A model generated the notes under the pieces. The model was not told the origin of the DNA, ran no database searches, and worked only from the letters and a program-made list of their open reading frames with translations. Positions 39,490 through 58,985 of a DNA stretch of 64,000 nucleotides are shown one piece after another. Within the stretch, counting starts at the first letter, position 1; each line of letters opens with the position of its first letter. Made by a program: the position numbers and the translations under genes. The DNA lies in assembly GCA_037389465.1 (NCBI GenBank), contig JAZARR010000123.1:1186501-1250500 (forward strand), given 5' to 3'. Origin of the DNA: Baylisascaris procyonis. Lineage: Eukaryota; Nematoda; Chromadorea; Rhabditida; Ascarididae.

Positions 39490-39562
<73 letters not shown>
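39490..39562. repeat. (TA)n microsatellite
   Basis: About 73 bp of pure TA repeat about 150 bp upstream of the start codon of the ANCHR-like gene. Confidence 0.95.
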
Positions 39563-39564
<2 letters not shown>

Positions 39565-39584
39565 CAGAGACTTTGATGACCAAA

Positions 39585-39634
39585 AGCTTATAAGGAAGCA
39601 TTTTTAGCCAGCTTATAAGGAAGCATTTTTAGTC
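39585..39634. repeat. 25-bp tandem duplication
   Basis: Two adjacent copies of AGCTTATAAGGAAGCATTTT plus TAG(C/T)C, next to the (TA)n array. Confidence 0.9.
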
Positions 39635-41790
39635 ATACCACCTTAGGTTAATTGAGGAGCTTTTGCTCTTGTCGCAAAGCACCACTACCAATCAGCGAAG
39701 AAACGAAAGACTTAGACGACCTTGGGACAGAGTCCAATTCGACGACCTTGCAGCCCCCCTTTCCACTACTTCATCGGATTCTTAACAATAAAATAGGCGA
39801 TTGAAAAAAAAAATAATAAACGGATATTCACACTTCAATTATATTTATTTTTTCGTTCAGTTGAAAATATCTATGCAATGTATTTCGTCCATAATCCACA
39901 TAAATTCAATGTTAAACGATCGGAAGTAACAGTTTAAACTCAAAATATTGTAATGAGAATAGTACGTATGCTAATTTTCATCTTCTACCTTCCCCTTTAA
40001 TGCTCTACTATGAGGTTAAATTCTTGTATATTTTTATGCAAATTTCCATTATAAAAACAAACAAATAAAAAAAAACGCAATATTAGCACTTGAATATTAA
40101 ATCTGAGATGCTTGAAAAAAATTATTTTAGAAATAAAAATGATGTAAGTTTGTTATAGTAACAAAAAAAAAAAACAATATATAATATTGTGACTATATTT
40201 TACATATTTTTATCTTTCTATTACTTTGTCTGACTTTCTTCAAATAACAATAAAAAATCCAACAAGTTTTCATAAATTTAGCGCATCAAATGTTCGTTGA
40301 ATTTACCAAACTTAAAATACAAACAAATGATTCCAAACAACAAATCGCTTCAGTGAGAATTAAATCATCAAAGTAATTCACAATCTATATTGCTTTCTAT
40401 AAGCACTTGAAAAGATTATTTATGAATTATGAGCTATTATACCCCTATTCATTAAGTAAACGAGAAAAGAAATTGTAAATTACCAATATTTTTTTTTATT
40501 CTATTAAGTATCTTTTGGTTACTTATTAAATTAGAACACCCAACTGAAATCTATATTTTAAAAAATGAATTAGGCTACCTGAATATGCACAAATATTATA
40601 GATATACGCATAAATATGCTAGAAAACATTAGCATAGAGAAGCGATCATAGATGAACTAGAATGTGAGAGTATGCTTGATGACAGTCGTCTGTCAACAAC
40701 AATGACGAATCATCACAAACATAACACAATCTCAAAAAAAAAAAAAAAAACACATTCCAACTTCACTTGTTGGTTCAATGAGTGGCACCAACTTCTATGA
40801 CCCTATAAAATCGATCAACCATCATATCACCTTTCGATGTTATTTTCACACCACTTACGAGTGACAATATTGAAAGTAAATGGAAAGTGAGAAAACTTGT
40901 TTGAACTTACGAAATCACCAACTGATTACGATAAAATGAAAAATGCTTGTGATATGCTTGATAATTAAAAAAGTTTGCAATGAAAACTTTCCTTTTCTTT
41001 CTCAAAAAAGTTTATAATATTTCGGTTATATTTCTAATTGATGAAATATAGGAGCAATTTTCCATATTTCAGAGAAGGCGTATCCAAAATAACTTGCCAA
41101 AATTTTTACTTCTTCAACGGTTAATTATTACAGCACATTGGCTCCGGAAAAGCCGGAATGTCGAAATGCTGTTAAATGAGAAGGCATCATCAGCAACGAC
41201 CCACCTCCATTTCCGGAAACGGAAAGAACAAACGCATACGCCAAATGGCAATTGCTTAGTGTTACTTATTTCAGCTTTATATTTTTTTTAAATCGATTAT
41301 ATATTGCTCTTCAGTGTCTGGACTGCTTACTATGAGTAATTAAAAACCTTCAAACTTATCTCCCAATATTTTTTACCAACCTGAAGCATATCCGAAGCTT
41401 GCAACCTAGCCGGTGATCACCATGTGAATCTCCATTTACAGCAATTGTTTTCAAAAAAAGGCTCGTGCCTCATAGTTCTCAATATTTTAAACGGGGGATG
41501 GTACTTTATTAAGTAAGCTTTCTACTAAATATAAATAGTTTCTGATCGTATCAATTGTGATATAAAAATTTTCCATCAATGTAAATATTTTTAAGAAGAC
41601 TTAAAAGCAAAAGAAAAGAAAGATCATCGCATTTCTAAAATTAACACCATTATGAAAATAAGCATCAACTTTTTTGATTCAACAAATATTCTATAAAAAT
41701 TCATTGAAGAAAATATTGCCAAATTATATATCACTTTTTTAATCAAACACTATGAGGAATATTAGACATTTTTAATACTCTGAATGAAAC
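39635..41790. other. Intergenic, AT-rich, no supported gene
   Basis: Poly-A and AT-rich DNA between the ANCHR-like start and mL49. A slightly GC-richer patch near 41090-41240 keeps one frame open for about 60 codons on each strand, but has no motif or clear splice sites. Confidence 0.5.
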
Positions 41791-41799
41791 AAAGAAAGA

Positions 41800-42235
41800 G
41801 AATCTAAGGATCGTTGATTTCTTTCTTTGCTCGTCGATTTCGGCCACCATTTTTAGCTCCAAAACATCCAACGTTTTGCCTTGTGTACTGCGCGGCCGGC
41901 TGTGAAGCTCCGACCAGAACTGTTGTCTCCGCTCAGCGAAGCCACCCCGCCTAGCACCCTCACAGGGACAAGAGCGACGGAACAAGTCCCCACAATCATA
42001 GGAGGAACGACGATGAATTGGTTCGTCAGCATCCAATGGGCATGAGACGAGCCTAAGCCCTAACGTTCACGTGACCGACCTGCAAGAAGAGGAGGCCGAC
42101 CTAAAGACCACAGGAGCAAAATGGACCAGAGAGGAATTGGATCAGAGCAGGTGGAAGCGATATGAAGAGACATGTATTCGTAATGAATGCTCTGTTCACT
42201 GAAATAAACAAATTAAATAAATAAACAAATAAGCT
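41800..42235 (+). mobile_element. Probable non-LTR retrotransposon 3' remnant
   Basis: GC-rich patch followed by an A-rich tail (AATAAACAAATTAAATAAAT). One plus frame near 42090-42200 reads PKTTGAKWTREELDQSRWKR then more basic residues to a stop. That loosely resembles the C-terminal end of RTE/LINE-type ORF2 proteins; frame changes are needed upstream. The minus frame 41743-42036 is the complement of this remnant. The tail lies close to the mL49 poly(A) signal. Confidence 0.4.
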
Positions 42236-42370
42236 TCAATTAGCAAAATAATACAAGCAAGAGGATATTTCGGCGAATATAAGCGCCAAATCTATTAGAG
42301 TAAACAAATTTGTTTGATACTTTTATCAACAAAAATAACAGTCAATAAAATGTAAATCAAGAAAAAAAAG

Positions 42371-42376
42371 TTTATT
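42371..42376 (-). promoter_or_regulatory. Polyadenylation signal AATAAA of mL49
   Basis: TTTATT on the plus strand, read as AATAAA on the minus strand, begins seven bases after the mL49 stop, implying a very short 3' UTR. Confidence 0.6.
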
Positions 42377-42382
42377 CAAAAA

Positions 42383-44822
42383 TCAAAATCCACAATCGAA
42401 TAGAAATTTTTCGATGAGTGTCCGATCGGCTCCTTTAATACGAATAATTCCTTTTAACTCATCAACGTTTGTCGCTACAGGATGATTCAATTCACGCTCC
42501 AGAAATTCTCGTAAATCTCGTTCACAAGCCTGAATAAAACATATTAGTTTTTATTTTTTAATCGTATTTTTATTTGCAAATCGCAGTTAATTTAAGTGCA
42601 AATTGAAGCTCATTGCACTATTTTCTCAAACATATTCCACGGTGAACAAGATTCTATCAGCTATCAGAAAGCACAAAAAATTTCGTGAAGCTCTTTCATC
42701 CTTAATGCCTTATAAACAGAGTAGCTAAATATGGCCAATTCTCAGAAGCCGAAGACTTTAAAGACGAAATACTATCGAATGTTGTGATCCTCTCCGAGAA
42801 GTCATTATTCCATGTTCCGATTCCTTTCGTTTGATGGTTCTATAAAGTTAGAAAGGTCCTCAGTTATGGTTATTAACTATTTATCTTGGCTATAATCATT
42901 TATTTTGGTTAATGACCACTTTAAAACATGGGCACTTATTCATGGATCATGAGAAAAACGAACAAAAAAAAAGAACATGAAGGATTACTTTCTTCTTACG
43001 ACAGGAAAGATCCTTCTCGGTGAGAGGATCAGAGTATCAAAAAGAAACGAAAATATAAAAGTATGTGATAAAATCGTAGAAAGGAGTAGAAACACCTAAC
43101 AAGATGTACAAACAAACTATTAGATACAAAGTACACAGCGGACTAAAGCTTTACCCGTTGTCACATCTAATGGATGGTGGATAATGCCAGACCGAAACAA
43201 ACTTCATTTGAAGGTCCCACGACCCTCTTTCGAAAGTCTCCAAATTCAGAGGCTCCCGGGAACAAGTGAAGCCCCAAAAAGATGAAGGGTGGAAGAAAAA
43301 CTCAACGAATTCGCTGAGAATAAGCGGATATAGGCTGGTTAGATACCGAATTTTGTTTCATGTTTCGATTTAAAACGTATCTAGAAGAGACCAAGAAATG
43401 AGTTTTGTACTTTAGCCATAATACCTCCAACTCTGTTTGTGAATCAGAAATGACCCGGAACACTTTTTAACACCTCTTCCTTTTATGATATCTTAAAAAG
43501 GAGTGACCCGTTGCAAACTTGTGTATTCAATGACTCGGCTACAAAAGTGCATTAATTGAAATAACTTCAATAATTGTTTTCAGAAGAAACTTACAAAGAC
43601 ATCACCGTGGATATTCCTCAATACGATAAGATCCACATAATCAAATTCCATCGTTGTCGGGTCGAGTTTATCTCGGCGATTCTCCAAAAATAATGGTAGC
43701 AAATGATTACGTCGACGGGCAACATAATATGACAAATCTGATGATGCTAAACGAAAAACGATTCAACAATAGTGAATATTTTTGAAAAATTTCATTGTCA
43801 TTAGACAATCTGTTAAGCAATAAGGAAAATTATTTTTATGCATAAATGAATAACTAATATAGAAAAGAAAAAATTCACATGATTTATTATTTTAAGCGAT
43901 ATATTTCCCCTCAGAAAAATTTATGCAAAAAGTAACATTTAAATAAGGAATAGAAGTGAAGATTTACTTGTGTTCCCTTATTAAAAAGAATCATCTTCAA
44001 CAAACCATAAATTAAAGAAATAAAAGAATCAGTTATAGATTCTTAATTATGATTTAAAACTGATTGTGCCTTATAAGTGAATAGCATCAATGATTCTGTG
44101 ATTAGGGAATGGGAATTAAAGGAAGAATTAAAGGATTTCCTACTGGGAGACAAATCAACCGCATATGAAAGTTTAAAAAATATATTAACTTAGAAATATA
44201 CAAAGAAAATTAATGATTGTTTAAAAAATATAAGTGGTCAATGATTACGAACGATAAAGGATAAAATCGATATCCGATGATAATCGATTGAATCAAATAT
44301 AATAATAAATCGATTTCAAATACTTTCTTCTTTTCGGACACAAAGAAAACTCAATCTCACGTTCAGAAATCACTTTATCACTGATAATCAGTGAAGCAGA
44401 CGGCACTAATATAAAAAATGATAAAAACAGTTAAGAAGGACTTAGAAGACAACGTCATAAAAGAATTCAGTAGAAAAGAAGAAATAAGCTCGAATTCTTC
44501 GATTTCATCGAAAATTCCCTTCAAACTATCTTTTAGCAGCCTGCTTCTTTGCTTTGAGCTAAGAGATTTGCAACAATTGAATGAGACACTAACGGTTGGG
44601 TGGCATCCAACCACTTGGTGTCGGATATGAGGCATGTTCAGGTACATCTGGAATTACCCTATGTGGCATCAATCGATCTATATATTTCCAATCAACGGTA
44701 ACTTCCTCGAATCCTGTCAGTGTCTCCTCTAAAATTTTATATTTGTTGATTTCATTGCGCCAATGCACATAAAAAAGTCGATCCCACAGCTTGTATATAC
44801 CTTTGCTACTATTTCCCGACAT
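42383..44822 (-). CDS. mrpl-49: Mitochondrial large-subunit ribosomal protein mL49 (MRPL49)
   Basis: Component of the mitochondrial ribosome large subunit. Three exons: 44594-44822, 43595-43746, 42383-42529, in consistent phase, 175 aa versus 166 in human. The diagnostic block is YIDRLMPHRVIPDVPEHASY then PTPSGWMPP, matching human [20 protein letters not shown]. Exon two supplies SYYVARRRNHLLPLF and VLRNIHGDVF (human YFVRRSRMHNIPVY, KVEGDIW). Exon three supplies CERDLREFLE and IIRIKGADRTLIEKFLFDCGF except the last residue split by this list. Donors are GTTAGT and GTAAGT. The first ATG gives MSGNSSKGIYKLWDRL, not a typical import signal; a stop lies four codons upstream, so a 5' exon may supply the presequence (see 45726-45879). 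Confidence 0.93.
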
Positions 44823-45725
44823 TGCTTACTCTTTGTTCTCCCTTCTTTTCTCTGTAGTTGTGTTCGCATTGACTTCTCCCTCATATTCTTTCGAACCTAA
44901 CAATGCCTTCTTACACCGGATTGCTAGCAGTAAAATAGGCGTTGAACTGTGTGTATATCTACGGTCAACGTTGAAAATCTAACCATTTCCACATGGTTCT
45001 TAGACAAACTTCCTTTTTAACAATATTACTTCATCACCGAAAGTCGTCGAATTCATATACAAAGATTTAATATTTATGCCCACTTTCCTTGTAATCTTAA
45101 GCGTCTAGAATATACATTTGAATTATCATTTAATGCTTTCATATATGCCAAACATTCATTTTATAGTGATTGCACCTGTTTGTTGCATAAGTGATCGAAG
45201 GCAATTAAAATTCCCTCCTTTCCCCCAAGTCCTCCTCCTTTGACCTATGTCCACATCAGTTTAATAAGGTACCCTTGCATGGAGAAATGGTTCGGCAGGA
45301 AAACAGCACTCAGAACATAGTAGGCAGTCTCCTTTACTTCACATAGCCGGGATAGAATTTCAGTGATTTCATTTCCAGGTTCTACCGAACTTTGATATTT
45401 CGCCAACCATCCTTTCAGCCCCCCCCCCCCCTCATCACCTGGCTTTTTTTTTTCACATCGACCCTCGTTTTGAATGTAAGATCGCCTTCTATATGAAAGT
45501 CATTAAGAATAACAATGAGACTTTGAGGTACCACACTACCGTGACAACAATAACTTTGCCTGCCACAAAGGTGCCATATTTCGAAATGGAAATCTAAAAG
45601 AAGAGATAAACCTGCGCATGCAATCAAAGTTTTCAACCATTCTATCAAGCATGAGCCCCCCCTCCATTGAGTTTTAAATGTTTTGCGATCCTCAGAAGGT
45701 TCTAATGCAAACAACAGAAGATAAC

Positions 45726-45879
45726 CTTGTTGGGAGAGTGCATGTTTCCATGGATTTTCCCACGGAAACTCCTCACTCGAATTGCTTTCACTTGAGAAGC
45801 AGCGTTCCGCTTGTAGACGCTTTCTGAATCCGAACCGCGAAAACCTTAGCACTCTCGAAAGCATCACTAAAAAGAACAT
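45726..45879 (-). CDS. Candidate mitochondrial presequence exon, perhaps the first exon of mL49
   Basis: Reads MLSRVLRFSRFGFRKRLQAE (from the second Met at 45864) then RCFSSESNSSEEFPWENPWK. Arg-rich, acid-poor start with an RCFSS cleavage-like site is typical of import signals. A donor AAG|GTTATC closes it in phase 1. Joining to AAAG|GTATATAC inside the mL49 first exon would give ...SQQ-G-IYKLWDRL in frame, but that acceptor has no pyrimidine tract. The open frame continues to 45415 through a poly-C run, so an independent single-exon gene of 154 codons is the alternative. Confidence 0.4.
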
Positions 45880-48079
45880 ATTGGCTCATCTTTACAAATA
45901 AGGTGCTATCGAAGATAATAGAGAATATGTGTGGAACCGTTGGGTATGGTAATCAAAAGGAATGAAAGAAGGGGTTTAAAAGTTGTCAGCGCATATCTCA
46001 TGCTTTCACACAAACGCACAGGATGTGTATCCACAACGGATGTTTTCCAGCACTTCCTAAATCCCCGCCGAATCATACTGTAAGCATCCAGCTAGCCTTC
46101 CAAAATTACAACTAAAACGCAACTAGTGCATATATGCTTCGAAGTTTGCATCTCTTTTCGAATAGACAAAATTGCAATCAGCACTATGATCAAATCTGAG
46201 CAATTCTAAACAAGTTTTAAAAATTTATAAAAAAAAGTCTCATTTGATTCCACAGAGATGGAAACCAATATAACATGACAGAATGTGAACATACAGCTTC
46301 GGTTGTGATGTTTTCGCTGTAACGATCCTTAATTCATCATTCTACTTTAGCTGTTTTTTCTCTATTTTCAAACATTTTTATATTCCATTTTTATATATTC
46401 CTGCAAATTTTCCCGACGGTTCCGAACCGCGATATCGTTTCCTCATAAATATCTGCCTATCCGTCTGTCCAACAATTTCAACTTCCTAACCGCGAAAACT
46501 GTATTAGTGAAATTTGATGAGATATAATTTAAATATGAGATCTGCCATCCATCTAAACCCAAGTTGAATCGTTTCGATGAGCTAGTGACATATCAACATG
46601 CTAATTAATTTGCATATGAGAAATATTACCCAATTGCTCATCGATAGAAGGCAAGAGCATAAACTTTTTGGTTGAGTATTTGTAATGTGATTAGTTTTAT
46701 AGAAAACACACAGCCAACAATTTCCTCATCAGTTTCTATCAGTAGGTAATGTAACCGATAGGCGCACTTATCTGAACTAAAGAAACATATCGTGAAAGCG
46801 CACTAATAGCCTCTTTTTTGAGGATAAACTATAAGCCTCTATAAGCCCTAGAGACTTTAATTTGGAGTCATACGATACTTTCTATTAGAATTCTCATTTC
46901 GACAAAGCATCATCAATCGCACAAAGTAGAAATGAAATTCAAATCGTTTCGAGCATATTTCAACGATGTAAAATAAAACTTACAGATTTGACTGTATAGA
47001 AAAATAGACGATAAACATTCGGCTAAATTTGTTTATTCAAATGAATAAAAAATTACATACAAAAAGGTGATCAATATAAAGAAAAAAAAAAAGAAATGAA
47101 TAAAGGCACGATTCAATATGCACCCGCATCGATATAATTCCAACCTAATATGAGCACATAAAAATCAATCAACGCAAAAACAACCACACCAAATGATGGA
47201 ATGCATCGAATTGAATAAGAAGCAATCACATATACCTCAATATGTTTGATATGACTTGGGAATGAGAGCTCTAATTAACGTAATACAATTTAATTCGTAT
47301 GATTGCTAATATATCACCATCTCAGGCAATTCATATCCTGAGCCTGCCGCAGATATATGAGGGATTCGTTACCAAACTATATCACCAAAAACGGATAATT
47401 TCTTCAAATAGCCTCACTATCTCTGCCTCCCCCCCCCAACCTGTTACATAAGTGAAACATGCACCATCCGTCATGGCACACAGTCCCACCCCCCCCCCTT
47501 TATATGTACCTATAACTTTTGCACAGTGATAGCCAATGTTTCGTATTACATTCGAAACAAAGCTACAAGCATCTTAACCCAATCTGAAATTTTTTTTCAC
47601 ATCAGATCTAATCACCAAATGGAACGAAATTCCAACAAAAAACTGAGAAAACAATTCGCTATTTCTGAGAAGTGAGCAGGTGAATGACTTCTCCCTCATA
47701 TAATTATACATAAAAAATCCCTCGTAACAATTCTTTATTGTAACTTTTCATTTACTAAGTACTATCCCGATTGTACCAGCAGTGATCAATCCGTACATAA
47801 GGCTCTATGAGTACCGAATACACTGATATTAATGAAAATATTCCCATACGATAAAGTCATTTCCATTAAATATTATTTGAAACGAAATCTCACGTTATAC
47901 TGAATATTCGGAGATTTCCATATTACAATGCGAATGAGCAATGAATAGGAGCATAATTGATGCTTGAAGCTAACATTTAGTTTGAATCATTCCCCCCTCG
48001 ACAAAAACAGTAATGGCATTGAAATCGATACCAAAGAAGCGAAAAAGTTATAAAATCAAGTTTGAATACTTTTTCTAGT
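45880..48079. other. Intergenic, no supported gene
   Basis: AT-rich DNA between the mL49 locus and the 3' end of the RING/B-box gene. It holds two poly-C runs near 47430 and 47490. No frame with splice support was found on either strand. Confidence 0.5.
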
Positions 48080-48085
48080 TTTATT
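48080..48085 (-). promoter_or_regulatory. Polyadenylation signal AATAAA of the RING/B-box gene
   Basis: TTTATT on the plus strand, about 50 bases beyond the stop codon at 48136-48138, is a normally placed minus-strand AATAAA. Confidence 0.65.
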
Positions 48086-48135
48086 AAAAAGAGACATAAA
48101 AATTGTTGGCAAGTTACGATAAGTGTTAAAAATGC

Positions 48136-55435
<7,300 letters not shown>

Positions 55436-55505
55436 TCATTATATAAGTAAATTAGTAGAGATAGTTATAAAAGTTAGCCGGTAATAACGCGAAAACAGGT
55501 CAGAC

Positions 55506-55545
55506 CTATTGCTGGAATGAAATAATACTGGTCATTCGGGGCTTT
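55506..55545 (-). other. Possible additional upstream exon of the RING/B-box gene
   Basis: Reads AFIPAI-like sequence: the frame is KAPNDQYYFIPAI ending in phase 1 before GTCTGA, then a 77-bp intron to CTGCAG at 55429, after which GHREDCQLQ continues in phase. The acceptor of this exon is poor and no start Met is visible, so its 5' limit is approximate. Confidence 0.35.
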
Positions 55546-55937
55546 CTCGTATATGCGTTGTATAAATGATCAAATTATTGTTCATACATCAGAAAATATT
55601 TTCAAAGATGGTGACTCCGAATATGCAACTTTCAAGAAAAGGAAAAACAAACCCCGTCTACTCTAGCACCCCCTCTTGAGTTTCTATATGGATGTACTGT
55701 CACCATCAACTCAACGCGCAAATAGTGTGAAGAAAATGAGCAAGGGATGTGGGACAGGTTAGACTCCACGTAATATAATAGCGATGGTCGCGATCGATCA
55801 GCAACCTCTTTTTGTTTGCAAATTCATAGTTTTCAAACATCGATAAGCATATTTGTAAATAACAATTTCAAACTCTAACAACCAAAACACCTAATATGCA
55901 GTGAAGCATAAAATGTGCTGAAGTGGTTGCGACATTT

Positions 55938-56018
55938 GCGCTCTAGATATGCACATCTCGACGATTTGCATTTCAGACATTTGTGCCTCGGCAACTTGAA
56001 TTTCGGACAGCTTCTCAA
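55938..56018. repeat. Degenerate 16-17-bp tandem repeat
   Basis: About five diverged units of the type GATTTGCATTTCAGAC / ATTTGTGCCTCGGCAA / CTTGAATTTCGGACAG. The minus strand stays open across it as a Gln/Met/Glu-rich frame (VAEAQMSEMQIVEM), which I take to be a by-product. Confidence 0.6.
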
Positions 56019-56490
56019 CTTTTTGAATGCGTTTGCTGGAATCGAAACGAAACCAATGAAAACAAGACATTCGAAGTAGTTCAGTTTTTATTTAGCACTT
56101 ACAAGAAAAATGGAAGAAATAAAAGATGCAACAATATTTTATCGGTAATGTGAATATACTTGACGTTTATCACAAAGATGCATTATTGCAGAAATCCTTT
56201 TGCGCATTTTAAATTTAAAAAAAAAAAAAAAGAAAAGAAAAAAGAACATACGTCATAGATAGATAGTCTGATGTTATATAGCTTTCACCGTTGTCATTAA
56301 TGGTGAAAACTATATAAAACATCAAAATAAAATAAAATAATTGAAATTGAAATAATTATGCAAATAGATAAGAATAAATGAGATGCTGAGAAGGATTAAA
56401 GAAATATTTGAAATCGAAAAAATACATAAATGGAAAAATTAGATGCTCTAAACAGCACCAACTACACAACAACATTGAATAAAACCTAAC

Positions 56491-56610
56491 AGTCAGAAAA
56501 ATAAACCTACCAGAAAACCTACCAGAAAATAAACCTACCAGAAAACCTACCAGAAAATAAACCTACCAGAAAAAAAACCTACCAGAAAAATAAAACCAGA
56601 AAAATAAAAC
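56491..56610. repeat. Composite tandem repeat of CCTACCAGAAAA units
   Basis: Alternating 12-bp (AAACCTACCAGA) and 16-bp (AAATAAACCTACCAGA) units repeat about three times as a 28-bp composite, then decay into AAATAAAACCAGA. Confidence 0.9.
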
Positions 56611-58867
56611 AACAAAGTGGAAAATCTCATCCTACCAATTCATATCACTCAGCACTCTCATGAGAACGATGCCAATGAAGCAAATCACCCGACCCTTCGC
56701 CGAAGCGTAACAACGGTGAATCGGCTCGTTAGCACCCGACCATTGCGCCACCTTACAATTTATGTTCTCAAGCACAAATGGAAACGATGTAAAAAATATT
56801 TACATATAATAAACGCTTTATTGATTGTAATAAAGAAAAGTGGAAAAAAAAAATCAACAAATAAATTTCACTGAAATGATTACAACAAAAGAACTCCCAC
56901 TAAGATGGATAAAATCTGTGAACATGATTGCTGAGCATTGGTGGATGCAAATTATAGATATATCAGTAAGCAATACTATGATATAAAAATATAATTTTTA
57001 CTCAAAAAATATACAATGCTATCAACATGAAGAAAGTCACTAACGTTTCAATTATGCAGTATGAAAATAATAATGATATACATGAGATGGAAAGCAATAA
57101 GAGTGAATTTTTCTTCTAAAATAGAAGAAAATGGATAATATGATGGGGCATTTTTCTGAGGAAACAATAGCTGAGAAGGAATCATATATGGTTCCATAAC
57201 AGAAGCTGACCTAGACCATGGTGAAGGACGTTTCTTCTATGCATTCCCAATTTGACCAACAAACTTCCACTTCCTTCATTACAATCTTTTGGTTAGGATT
57301 CAAAATAACCAATACCTATACACATCATAAGTCCCTAGATAATGACAGCAAAATGAAATGAATATCCTGCGATCAGTTAAATGATTATTACAAGCTCATA
57401 GGAAGAAATAACAATACAGCAAGCGTACTGAGATAGAACCAACCATACGGCTGGCATGTGACATTACTGCCACCTCTTTTCTACCACCTCATAGTTAACC
57501 GATTAACGACCCACTCACATATCACCCCAAAACCCCGCCCCTATATTCTATTCCATTCAACCATATTGCAACTTACAACTTATTACAACTACCTTGAAGT
57601 TTTTAAAAGTTTTCCCACGTAATCCAATGTTAGCTCGACAATCGACAACTACGAAATTCATTACGTTCATTACCGTAATCGACCGTTTGCGAACCGTTTT
57701 TATTATATTGCTTCAATGATAATTGAAGTCAACAGCGCTGTTGAATTTGTGTTCTCAATGAATTTGCATAAATATTTGCGTTGTTGCGTTATTGTATTAT
57801 TTAATCATACACATCAAACGTTGAAATTCATATCGTAGAAGATTTAAGTTAAAATGAATAAATATAGTTTACTTACTTTTAATATGGTTAATTCTCACTA
57901 CGATCATTCGACTAAACCAATTCCTATCATAGCTAATGAATGAAAATCGAGAAAACTTCTCTAACATTAAATACAGAGTCTTTTCCGGTCTTTTGCGGTT
58001 TTCCGGCTAACAAAAACGAACACAAGTAGAAAGAGTCAATCAGCGACATAACACAACATGGATAAGTGATCCCTTTTCAATCCTATGAGGCATGCAAAGA
58101 TTACGAATAACATAAACTTTGCAATTCGACTGCAATACGAAGATTGTGGAAAATAAATTCAAAAAATCAGAGAATTCCGAGAAAATAAACTTTCAACTGA
58201 GCGCAAGTCCATTGTGCTGTCGGCTCCATGGCAGCTGTTCATCCTAGACGGTAATACCTATTTATGTGGCTGTCTCTCAGCGTTATCGAGCATTGAATAT
58301 CCTTGCATTACTAATTCCAGCAGCTTTATTCTCGATTATTTAAAATATAATCCAATACACGTTGAAGTGAGTACCTACGGTTATCATTAGGTGCATCGTA
58401 CTCAATGTGGACCACACTAGCCAATTAGGGACATATACAGGAATGTAGTATCAAGCAGATCGACGTCTTTTTATTCAACGCTCGCTGAGAGGACTCATTG
58501 TGAAGGATTCGCCTCACCTTATTCGCCTTATTATATAATCGTTATTTCATTTACCAGCCGGCAATCAGAAGAACTGCTGTGTTCCCAAAAAAATGCTGTG
58601 TTCTTTTCCCACTTTTTCAATTGAATTGCAACAATTTGCATCTTTTTTACTTCCTTTTCATTTCCCACGGCACACTGTTTCTTCCTTTTTGCCTTTTACA
58701 AAAAAATTTTTCAATTTTATGGGTAAGTCGTGCGGGAAAGTAATCCTCTTCCACCTCGTCTATATCATAGGCTCAAGCTCAAGTTTAACTTAACTTCTGT
58801 CATAAAATTATGTGCAGTTCTTCTTCCGATATCCATCTGGCACGAATATTTCAGCTTATCACTTCCC

Positions 58868-58985
58868 TTAATTGATATGGGCATCACTTAGAAGGATTTC
58901 CAATTTCGTATTAAACGAATCTGGACTTTGCGTTCCATCAGAGCCGTTGATATATCTGTCTAAACTATGGCTGAGTTGTTTCAAT
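58868..58985 (-). CDS. Possible terminal exon of an unidentified gene
   Basis: After the acceptor AATATTATACAG, one frame reads LKQLSHSLDRYING then SDGTQSPDSF and ends ILLSDAHIN-TAA (38 codons), entered in phase 2. The composition is protein-like, but I cannot connect an upstream exon with confidence. A weak candidate at 60172-60250 (KEKRDLFAIELIASNIDG, phase 1) does not match in phase. Confidence 0.35.

Larger units (their letters stand above)
55546..58867. other. Intergenic, with short tandem repeats
   Basis: AT-rich region upstream of the RING/B-box gene. It contains a degenerate 16-17-bp repeat (55938-56018) and a 28-bp composite repeat (56491-56610). I found no supported exon elsewhere in it. 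Confidence 0.45.

Noticed and set aside
41743..42036. 97-codon minus frame with Arg/Cys-rich start
   Set aside because: Complement of the GC-rich retroelement-like patch; no splice or motif support.
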